Of a stretch of 7,110 nt of DNA, positions 1 to 4,967 are shown piece by piece. The stretch is from the NCBI GenBank assembly GCA_947177435.1, contig CAMWUM010000094.1, forward strand, positions 1 through 7,110. Reading direction: 5' to 3'. A program made the position numbers and the translations under genes. Source of the stretch: an uncultured Muribaculaceae bacterium (lineage in GTDB: Bacteria; Bacteroidota; Bacteroidia; Bacteroidales; Muribaculaceae). The notes beneath the pieces are model-generated. The model was not told the DNA's origin. It ran no database searches and saw only the letters and a program-made list of their open reading frames with translations. How positions within the stretch are numbered: the first letter of the stretch is position 1; every line of letters starts with the position of its first letter.

Positions 1-286
1 AACCGACCTCGTCGATGGTGTCGAAGAGATAGCCTTTGTAGCCTCCGTTGAGCACTTGGCTTTCAATGCGCCGGTAATCGCCCTCCGCGCACTTGGCGAA
101 GTCGATGTACTTCAAATCGAGGTCGGGGTTTTCCGACGGATAGCTTGATATAGGCATCTGGTTGTCGGAGTCTACCAAGAGAACTGAGAGCACGCCCCCC
201 TTGAATGTTTCATCAAAGAGCCTGCGCTTCTCAATCCAGCGGTCCATATTGCCATTGAAAAAGTCTGCGGTGTCTAATACGGCCAT
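1..286 (-). CDS. Unrecognised protein, N-terminal 95 residues (3' end outside window)
   Basis: The reading frame opens with ATG at 286-284 and stays open to the left edge, so only the N-terminal 95 residues are visible. The protein begins MAVLDTADFFNG and continues through RWIEKRRLFDE and GGVLSVLLVDSDNQ to a region rich in Asp, Glu and aromatic residues. There is no signal peptide or obvious membrane segment, so it is probably cytoplasmic. I recognise no family and assign no function. The start is supported by its position two bases after the TAA of the tandem-domain gene (289-291) and by the A/T-rich stretch before it, which is normal for Bacteroidetes. The tight spacing implies co-transcription, and perhaps translational coupling, with that gene. 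Base composition is more AT-rich than in the efflux operon. Confidence is high that this is coding and low about what it does. Confidence 0.75.
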   Translation of the reverse strand, partial: MAVLDTADFFNGNMDRWIEKRRLFDETFKGGVLSVLLVDSDNQMPISSYPSENPDLDLKYIDFAKCAEGDYRRIESQVLNGGYKGYLFDTIDEVG

Positions 287-288
287 AA

Positions 289-693
289 TTATTCTTTTTT
301 GATTGATTGAGCATATATAACAAGATGACGCCCGAAATTTTGCGTATTCCAACCTTTTTCTTTTGGATCTTCCGCATAGCCGATGGCCTTGGCCGCCTCT
401 CTCAATCCGTCCATCGTATTGGCATAGGTGCGGATTACGTTGATGCGGTTGTTGTCTTCCCTTTCGATGGTGTATTCACCGATTGTCCCATCTTTCTCTC
501 CGTTGCAGAACTGGGCAAGGAGCAAGCGCCCCAGATGCTGGGTGGTCCAAGTTTTAAGCACCTCGACGCCTTTGCTTTCGGCTATCTCCGTAAGCGCTTT
601 CATCGTGGACTTATAGATGCGGCTTACCGACACAGAATTGTTGTCGTCTATCGTAACTATATATTCTCCTATGATTTCTGATTTCTTAGCCAT
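289..693 (-). CDS. Unrecognised 134-aa protein made of two tandem copies of one small domain
   Basis: This complete ORF runs from ATG (693-691) to TAA (289-291). It contains an internal duplication. Residues 8-60 and 71-128 align on the shared pattern IGEY, DNN, V-x-R-x-Y, TM-x-x-L-x-E-x-A, G, W-x-TQ-x-x-GR-x-L. Spacing between equivalent residues is constant at 63 from Gly9/Gly72 to Gly42/Gly105, then 66 from Trp49/Trp115 onward, a three-residue insertion in copy two. Each copy reads as two beta strands (GEY to about R-x-Y), a helix (TM-x-x-L-x-E-x-A) and a second helix starting at the W-x-TQ-x-x-GR motif. This secondary structure is my guess from residue patterns. No signal peptide or transmembrane segment is seen. 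The basic N-terminus (MAKK) and C-terminus (KKE) and the small repeated fold would fit nucleic-acid or protein binding, but that is speculation. It lies 12 nt after the possible small ORF and 2 nt before the next gene. An ATG five bases upstream (698) is out of frame and runs through the true start region. Confidence 0.85.
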   Translation of the reverse strand: MAKKSEIIGEYIVTIDDNNSVSVSRIYKSTMKALTEIAESKGVEVLKTWTTQHLGRLLLAQFCNGEKDGTIGEYTIEREDNNRINVIRTYANTMDGLREAAKAIGYAEDPKEKGWNTQNFGRHLVIYAQSIKKE

Positions 694-705
694 GGCATTT
701 TTGTT

Positions 706-885
706 TTAAGGGTTTTCGTATCGGTTTAGATTTATGACAAATCCCGATTGTGCAAAAAAAGAAAGGGTCACACCCTTAACTTTTCTCTCATTGGGTAGAT
801 AGGCCCTGGTAAAGCCTTTGTAGTCACAATAAGGAAAAAGTAGGTTGCGCCCTTTGAGGGTACAATACCACTTTCGACTTATCAT
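706..885 (-). CDS. Possible small ORF, 59 codons, upstream of the tandem-domain gene
   Basis: An uninterrupted frame runs from ATG (885-883) to TAA (706-708), encoding 59 residues that begin MISRKWYCTLKGRN and end VINLNRYENP. The only in-frame extension is four codons back to a TGA at 898-900, so ATG-885 is the sole plausible start. For coding: 59 sense codons without a stop in AT-rich DNA, a gap of only 12 nt to the next gene, and a predicted promoter about 120 nt upstream on the same strand. Against: I recognise no family, the frame contains a terminator-like hairpin with a T tract (read as Phe-Phe), and the left arm of the 13-bp inverted repeat (837-849) lies inside it, encoding about Arg13-Phe17. 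The product would be basic and aromatic-rich with no signal peptide. It could instead be untranslated leader of the downstream genes. Conservation of the protein in related genomes would decide. Confidence 0.4.
   Translation of the reverse strand: MISRKWYCTLKGRNLLFPYCDYKGFTRAYLPNERKVKGVTLSFFAQSGFVINLNRYENP
720..748 (-). promoter_or_regulatory. Stem-loop between the terminator-like hairpin and the downstream gene
   Basis: The 5-bp helix 720-724/744-748 (ATCGG with CCGAT) and the 5-bp helix 729-733/739-743 (GATTT with AAATC) stack around a four-base bulge (725-728) and a five-base loop (734-738). In the minus-strand RNA this lies between the T tract after the 763-777 hairpin and the start of the tandem-domain gene. 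It would be enclosed by the alternative 706-713/772-779 pairing. It is modest in stability and could be chance; I record it as part of the possible leader structure. Confidence 0.25.
763..777 (-). terminator. Weak terminator- or attenuator-like hairpin inside the leader/small ORF
   Basis: On the minus strand a 6-bp stem (AAGGGT pairing with ACCCTT, three-base loop GTG) is followed directly by a T-rich tract, TCTTTTTTT. This resembles a short intrinsic terminator, located about 70 nt before the start of the tandem-domain gene. The same AAGGGT strand, extended to 772-779, can instead pair over 8 bp with 706-713, just upstream of that start codon, so two mutually exclusive structures are possible. 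The stem is short, and the sequence may simply be coding (possible small ORF 706-885), so regulatory function is uncertain. Confidence 0.3.
837..849. repeat. Left arm of 13-bp perfect inverted repeat
   Basis: The 13 bases AAAGTAGGTTGCG recur exactly, in inverted orientation, at 1088-1100. The match stops at both ends (position 836 against 1101, and 850 against 1087, do not pair). The arms enclose 238 bp (850-1087) containing the predicted promoter. This is the geometry of a site-specific inversion segment. A small transposable element with terminal inverted repeats is the main alternative, but I see no target-site duplication next to the outer ends. Confidence 0.85.
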
Positions 886-1011
886 TTGGACTACATTTCA
901 AAATTTACCAGATTTATCTACTCCAAAAAACTTGTCTAAAGTCGTTTTGTATATGTCGTTATTTTGTTATTTCTGTTCCGTTTTTTGACTGTTTTAAGAT
1001 TATCAATGTTG

Positions 1012-1043
1012 CAAATTTACACAAAAATTCTCAGCAAACCAAA
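1012..1043 (-). promoter_or_regulatory. Bacteroidetes-type promoter driving the left unit
   Basis: Read on the minus strand, TTTG (1043-1040) is followed after 20 bp by TAAATTTG (1019-1012), a full match to the Bacteroidetes primary sigma-factor consensus of a -33 TTTG and a -7 TAnnTTTG. Transcription would start near 1005 and run toward the small ORF and the tandem-domain gene, leaving a leader of about 120 nt (to 885) or about 310 nt (to 693). The surroundings are very AT-rich. No comparable match was found between here and 693. The element sits between the arms of the 13-bp inverted repeat, so its direction may be switchable. It is predicted from motif and spacing only. Confidence 0.6.
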
Positions 1044-1087
1044 CAAAAACGTTTAAAATCTAACAAAAAAAACGAACATCACAAATA

Positions 1088-1100
1088 CGCAACCTACTTT
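1088..1100. repeat. Right arm of 13-bp perfect inverted repeat
   Basis: CGCAACCTACTTT is the exact reverse complement of 837-849. It lies upstream of the predicted promoter (minus strand), outside any gene, in AT-rich DNA. It is therefore not part of the promoter's transcript and cannot form an RNA hairpin with the left arm, so the repeat is more likely to act at the DNA level. Confidence 0.85.
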
Positions 1101-1196
1101 GTTTCATTAATAATAACATACACATACATATATAAAATCGAGGGCGGATATTTAGTGGAGAATATGGTTTTAGCGCAATTTTAACATTTGAGGGGC

Positions 1197-1233
1197 AAAA
1201 AAGATGACGGCAATATGGGATGCCGTCATCTTT
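1197..1233 (-). terminator. Intrinsic terminator of the efflux operon, probably bidirectional
   Basis: A perfect 13-bp stem (1200-1212 with 1221-1233; core AAGATGACGGCA and its complement) encloses an 8-base loop at 1213-1220. Read on the minus strand the right-hand stem runs into TTTTTT (1202-1197), the classic U tract. The hairpin begins 29 nt after the TAG of the TolC-like gene, where an operon-ending terminator is expected. On the plus strand the stem is followed by TATTATTTT, so it may also stop transcripts arriving from the left, including one from a flipped promoter. Confidence 0.9.
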
Positions 1234-1262
1234 ATTATTTTGGATGAAGATATACCGCCTTG

Positions 1263-2555
1263 CTATAGCCCTTGGGCGTAGAAGAGGAGGATGCGCTGGC
1301 GGAGAATGCGCTCGTAGGTGGCTTGCACGCGCTGCAGGGTGGCTTGCAGGGCCTTGTTCTTGGCTTGCTCAAATTCGGTGGCGGTGGCACGGCCGATGTT
1401 GTATTTTTCCTGCATCGCATCGAGCGAGGCGTTGGCCGACTGCTCGGCCACGAGGCACGACTCAAGCTTGGCAGAGGCGTTGGAGGCTTGCAAGTAAGCT
1501 TGCTGTATCTCGCGGTAGAGCTTCTGCTCGGCCTGGTCAAGGGCAAGCTCGGCATTGGCGCGCTGCAGCCGTGCGCGGCGCACGGAGTTGCGGGTGGAGA
1601 ATCCATCGAAAATGGGGATGTTGAGCGACAGGCCAAAATAGGTGCTGAAATTGTGGCGCATCTGGTCGCCGAATGGCTCGTTGGGCACACCCGACAATTT
1701 GTAGTACGAACTGCCGAGGCCAGCGTTGAACGACAGCGTGGGCAGATAGCCCGACTTGGCCAGAGCCACGCTCTTGTCGGCCGCGGTGATGCCCTTACGG
1801 GCGGCGCCTATCGAGTGGTTGCGCTGCAAGGCCAGCGTGTACACATCCTCGGCGGGCATCAGCATGCCGGCATCGGAGAGAGGCGCCACGTCGAAGCCTT
1901 CGGGGCTGTCGAGCTGGAGCAGCTGCGAGAGGTCGAGCAGGGCCAGGCGCACATCGTTAGTGGCCGTAGTCACCGAGAGTTCGTCATTAGCCACCTGAGC
2001 CTTGGCCTCGAGGATTGTCACCTCGGCAATCTTGCCGGCGTCGAGCAGGGCCTGCTGGCGCTCAAGCTCGTACTTCGACAGCGCCAGATTTTGCTCGGCC
2101 ACCGACAGCACCTCCTTTGAGTACAGCGCTTGCAGATACGAGGCCATCACGTTGAGGGCCAGATCGTCCTTGGCGGCCTCGCACTGCTCAAGAGCCTCGG
2201 CCAAAGCGGCGCGCGAGTATGCCACCTGACGCTCGGTGCTGAGGCCGGTGAACAGCGGCAGGCTGAACGAAGCGCTCCAGTTGAACGACGACGTATTGCG
2301 GTTGGCGTAGGTGTTTTCGGCTGTAAGGCCGCGGCCAAGGTTCCACGACTGGCCGGCGCCGGCCGAGAGGTTGGGGAGGTAACGCGAACGCGCATCGGTC
2401 ACCTGCTGTTCGGCCGAGGCCACGCTCAGCTCGTTGGTACGGATGGTGAGATTGTGGGCGATGGCATAGTTTACGCACTGGTCGAGCGTCCACTCCTGGG
2501 CCTGCGCCGCCAGGACGCCAAGGCCCAACGCTATTGACAATAGATACTTTTTCAT
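1263..2555 (-). CDS. TolC-like outer-membrane efflux protein (OEP family)
   Basis: This 430-residue protein would trimerise into an outer-membrane channel with a periplasmic tunnel, the exit duct of the pump. It starts MKKYLLSIALG with a signal peptide ending AAQAQ; cleavage is likely after Ala19. There is no lipobox cysteine, so unlike many OEP proteins it is not predicted to be a lipoprotein. The mature protein shows the family's two-fold internal repeat: YLPNLS (from Tyr59) matches YLPTLS (from Tyr270), SLPLFTGLSTERQ matches NIPIFDGFSTRNS, and LDAGKIAEVTILEAKAQ matches YNIGRATATEFEQAKN. Long Ala/Gln/Glu-rich stretches between them are the coiled-coil helices. Length is normal for the family. 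It is the last gene of the operon, 12 nt after the adaptor, with a terminator 29 nt beyond its TAG. The start is set by the signal peptide. Family assignment is confident; substrate is unknown. Confidence 0.93.
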   Translation of the reverse strand: MKKYLLSIALGLGVLAAQAQEWTLDQCVNYAIAHNLTIRTNELSVASAEQQVTDARSRYLPNLSAGAGQSWNLGRGLTAENTYANRNTSSFNWSASFSLPLFTGLSTERQVAYSRAALAEALEQCEAAKDDLALNVMASYLQALYSKEVLSVAEQNLALSKYELERQQALLDAGKIAEVTILEAKAQVANDELSVTTATNDVRLALLDLSQLLQLDSPEGFDVAPLSDAGMLMPAEDVYTLALQRNHSIGAARKGITAADKSVALAKSGYLPTLSFNAGLGSSYYKLSGVPNEPFGDQMRHNFSTYFGLSLNIPIFDGFSTRNSVRRARLQRANAELALDQAEQKLYREIQQAYLQASNASAKLESCLVAEQSANASLDAMQEKYNIGRATATEFEQAKNKALQATLQRVQATYERILRQRILLFYAQGL

Positions 2556-2567
2556 AACAACCGGCGC

Positions 2568-3662
2568 TTATTGGTTAATGATGTTGCCGCGAAGCTTCTC
2601 GCCGCCGCTCAGTCCGGAACGCACCTCGATGTTGACGCCGTCAGAGAGGCCGGTCACGACCGACTTGCGCTCAAACGCCTGGGGCTGCTCAGTGGTGAGG
2701 ACGTAGACGTAAGTGCTGTCACCTACCCACTCGATCACGCCTTCGGGCACGGCCAGCACGCCCTCTACGCTCTGGAGCGTCACAGCAGCGTTAGCGCTGT
2801 AGCCGGCGCGCAGCTGCACGTCGCCGTCGACCTTGATGGCAGCCTTGATCTCAAACGTATTAGCACCGTTTTGCTCAACGCTCTTTGGGGCGATGTACTC
2901 GATCAGAGCGTCGTATGACTTATCCTGAATGGCGCCGATTGTAATGGTGGTGGGCATGCCCTGGTGCAGGAGGCCAACCTCAGTCTCGTCGACATTGCCG
3001 CGGAATAGCAAGTTAGTCATGTCGGCAATGGTGGCCACGGTGGTGCCGTCGTTCATCGTATTGGCCTGGATAACCGAGGAGCCGACCTTTACGGGGATTT
3101 CGAGAATCTGGCCGTCGATGGTGGCGCGCACCAGCGTGTTGCTCGATTGGGCATTGACGCTCGACACGCCATCGCGCACGATGGAGAGATTGTCGACTGC
3201 CGCATCGTACTCCTGCTTTGCTTTGAGATAGGCGGTGTACGACTGCTCATACTCCTCGCGGCTCGCGAATTTCTTGTCGTACAGTTGCTTGGCGCGGTCA
3301 TACTCAAGCTTCGACTGGTCGAGCGACAGCTTGGCCACATCCACGCGGTTCTGGGCAGAGTTGAGCGACTGCTCGTCGGGGATAACCTTGATTTTGGCAA
3401 TCACGTCACCCTCGTGCACGATGTCGCCGGCCTCAACGCATATCTCGGAGATGATGCCGGAGATCTGGGGCTTGATGGCGATTTCGTCGCGCGGTTCGAT
3501 CTTGCCGGTGAGCACGGTCGACTTTTCTATGTCGATGGTGTCGGGGGTGACAATCGCGTAATGCGACTCCTTAGGCTTCGAATTGTTGAAAAGAAAGATG
3601 AACGTGCCAACGAAAACGAGCGCTATGACCACCCATAGCAGGATTTTGAAAAACTTTTTCAT
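2568..3662 (-). CDS. Periplasmic adaptor of an ABC efflux pump (HlyD/MacA-like membrane-fusion protein)
   Basis: This 364-residue adaptor would bridge the inner-membrane permeases and the TolC-like channel. Residues about 5-25 form one hydrophobic helix after MKKFFK, with no lipobox, so it is a membrane anchor with the rest in the periplasm. Domains in order: first half of the lipoyl domain (about 50-95, including PQISGIISEICVEAGDIV), a helical hairpin (about 97-162, with VAKLSLDQSKLEYDRAKQLY), second half of the lipoyl domain (about 175-205, around RATIDGQILEIPVKVGSSV), a beta-barrel domain (about 210-295), and a C-terminal membrane-proximal domain (ending with SGLSGGEKLRGN). The order and length match MacA/HlyD-type adaptors. 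The gene sits 14 nt after the second permease and 12 nt before the outer-membrane gene. No Shine-Dalgarno sequence is present, as usual in this phylum. It most resembles adaptors paired with MacB-like transporters, as the context confirms. Confidence 0.93.
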   Translation of the reverse strand: MKKFFKILLWVVIALVFVGTFIFLFNNSKPKESHYAIVTPDTIDIEKSTVLTGKIEPRDEIAIKPQISGIISEICVEAGDIVHEGDVIAKIKVIPDEQSLNSAQNRVDVAKLSLDQSKLEYDRAKQLYDKKFASREEYEQSYTAYLKAKQEYDAAVDNLSIVRDGVSSVNAQSSNTLVRATIDGQILEIPVKVGSSVIQANTMNDGTTVATIADMTNLLFRGNVDETEVGLLHQGMPTTITIGAIQDKSYDALIEYIAPKSVEQNGANTFEIKAAIKVDGDVQLRAGYSANAAVTLQSVEGVLAVPEGVIEWVGDSTYVYVLTTEQPQAFERKSVVTGLSDGVNIEVRSGLSGGEKLRGNIINQ

Positions 3663-3676
3663 ATTGTTAGTTTGAT

Positions 3677-4939
3677 TTATTTATCATTTAATGCTTCGAT
3701 AGGTTTGATGTGCATGGCCTTGAATGCCGGGATTGAGCCGGCCAGCATGCCAAGCACGAGGAATAGCAGCAGAATCACCACAGCGTGGCCGAACGACAGC
3801 TGGAAATCAACCGCGAGATTGTGGCTGGCTCCATTAGACTCTGCAGCTTGGGCAATCATCATGGTGGCCACTTGAAGTATTCCCACCGACACCACCACCG
3901 CAGCCATACCGGCCACTGCCGTGAGCACGGCGCTCTCCGACAGTATCTGCTTGAGGATGGAGGCCGGCTTGGCGCCTATGGCACGCCGCACGCCAAACTC
4001 CTTGGTGCGCTCCTTGACGATGACCCACATGATGTTGCCCACGCCGATCACTCCTGCCAGCAACGAACTGAGTCCGACAATGAAGATGAGGATGTCGAGG
4101 CCGAGGAATATTTTCGACACTTGGTCAAACATCACGGAAATGTCCTGAAAGCCGATTGCCTCCTTATCGTCGGGGTGTATGGGATGGCCTTTGCGGATAT
4201 TCCTGAAGATGTCATCCTTGATGTCGCCGGGCCTGTGGTTGTCGTCGGCTATCACCAGCAGGAAATCGCAGAAGTTGCGGTAATTGTAAGCCATGCGCGT
4301 GGTGGTGATGGGGGCGAATATCGACTCGTCGATGCGGCCGGGAATGCCAATCTCTGACGACTGCGAGCACACGCCCACCACTCGATAGTAGATATTGTTG
4401 ATATTCACCACCTTGCCCACAGCGTCAGTGCCGGGGAAGAGGCGCTGGGCCAGACTCTCGCCAAGCACGCACACGCGGGAGGCCTGGCTGAGGTCGGCAT
4501 CGTTGATGAATCGGCCCGCGACAATCTTGGGCGTAAGCGCCTTGACATAGTTAGGCTCAACGCCGGCGAGGGTCGACGACTCAGACTTGTCCTTGTAAGT
4601 GATGGTGGCACCGCGGCTCATTACCGACGACACCGTCTCGAGCCCCTGCACGTTGCGGCGTATGGCGTCCACGTCGTCGGTGGTCATGGCCCACCATAGT
4701 CCACGCTTGAATCCCTTGTAGGGCATCGTGGTGCGGTTGGCATAGATAATTGCCGAGTTGGTGGCGAAGCCGTCGAAGTTGGAGTACATCATTCGCTTCA
4801 CGCCCTGGCCGGCTCCCCACAGGAGCGAGAGCATAAGCACGCCCCAGAAGATGCCGAAGGCCGTGAGGAAAGTGCGCGTCTTGTTGCGCGAGAGCGATGC
4901 TCCGATTTCCCTCCAATTGTCTGTATCAAAAAGTCTCAT
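3677..4939 (-). CDS. MacB/FtsX-type ABC permease, second of two
   Basis: This 420-residue inner-membrane permease has no ATPase domain of its own. Topology: a cytoplasmic N-terminus with the amphipathic stretch DNWREIGASLSRNKTRT, TM1 at about 24-47, a large periplasmic domain (about 48-275, MacB-type), then TM2 at about 280-308, TM3 at about 335-362 and TM4 at about 385-402. Between TM2 and TM3 lies the FtsX-family coupling segment KERTKEFGVRRAIGAKP (309-325), which contacts the ATPase. The tail KPIEALNDK is typical of the family. This type moves substrate mechanically through the periplasm and does not carry it across the inner membrane (known for MacB). It is a divergent paralogue of the first permease, sharing TTMPYKG just after TM1 (70-76 here). 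It lies 28 nt after the first permease and 14 nt before the adaptor. Likely a heterodimer with the first permease; homodimers cannot be excluded. Confidence 0.92.
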   Translation of the reverse strand: MRLFDTDNWREIGASLSRNKTRTFLTAFGIFWGVLMLSLLWGAGQGVKRMMYSNFDGFATNSAIIYANRTTMPYKGFKRGLWWAMTTDDVDAIRRNVQGLETVSSVMSRGATITYKDKSESSTLAGVEPNYVKALTPKIVAGRFINDADLSQASRVCVLGESLAQRLFPGTDAVGKVVNINNIYYRVVGVCSQSSEIGIPGRIDESIFAPITTTRMAYNYRNFCDFLLVIADDNHRPGDIKDDIFRNIRKGHPIHPDDKEAIGFQDISVMFDQVSKIFLGLDILIFIVGLSSLLAGVIGVGNIMWVIVKERTKEFGVRRAIGAKPASILKQILSESAVLTAVAGMAAVVVSVGILQVATMMIAQAAESNGASHNLAVDFQLSFGHAVVILLLFLVLGMLAGSIPAFKAMHIKPIEALNDK

Positions 4940-4967
4940 AAATATAAACTTCTAAACTTTTAAACCA

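Larger units (their letters stand above)
886..1196. other. AT-rich intergenic/control region
   Basis: No convincing gene is seen here on either strand. The region holds the predicted minus-strand promoter (1012-1043), the right arm of the inverted repeat (1088-1100), and a short weak inverted pair (CGACTT at 875-880 with AAGTCG at 939-944). From about 1040 to 1140 it is dominated by A and T runs. Nothing recognisable is seen in 1101-1196, which separates the inverted repeat from the efflux-operon terminator. Confidence 0.6.

Noticed and set aside
307..681. Plus-strand frame opposite the tandem-domain gene
   Set aside because: The minus-strand protein has an internal domain repeat that cannot arise by chance, and it sits in a tight gene series. 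The antisense frame shows no independent support.
837..1100. Reading the 13-bp inverted repeat as ends of a small insertion element (MITE)
   Set aside because: There is no target-site duplication directly outside the arms, and a functional-looking promoter and part of a possible ORF lie inside or across it. It is not excluded, but the invertible-promoter reading fits better.
1040..1140. AT-rich stretch as a replication origin or CRISPR leader
   Set aside because: No iterated repeats, DnaA-box-like series or spacer array is present; it is ordinary AT-rich promoter-flanking DNA.
1200..1233. 13-bp hairpin as an insertion-sequence end or operator
   Set aside because: The 8-base loop, the T tract and the position 29 nt after the operon's last stop codon are fully explained by an intrinsic terminator.
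1272..2120. Long plus-strand open frame opposite the TolC-like gene
   Set aside because: It is antisense to a clearly recognisable OEP protein with signal peptide and internal repeat. Its translation is low-complexity (His, Arg, Gly, Leu), as expected from the complement of GC-rich coding DNA.
4940..4967. 28-nt gap between the two permeases as an internal promoter
   Set aside because: It is too short, and no TAnnTTTG/TTTG pair is found. It is a normal intra-operon gap.
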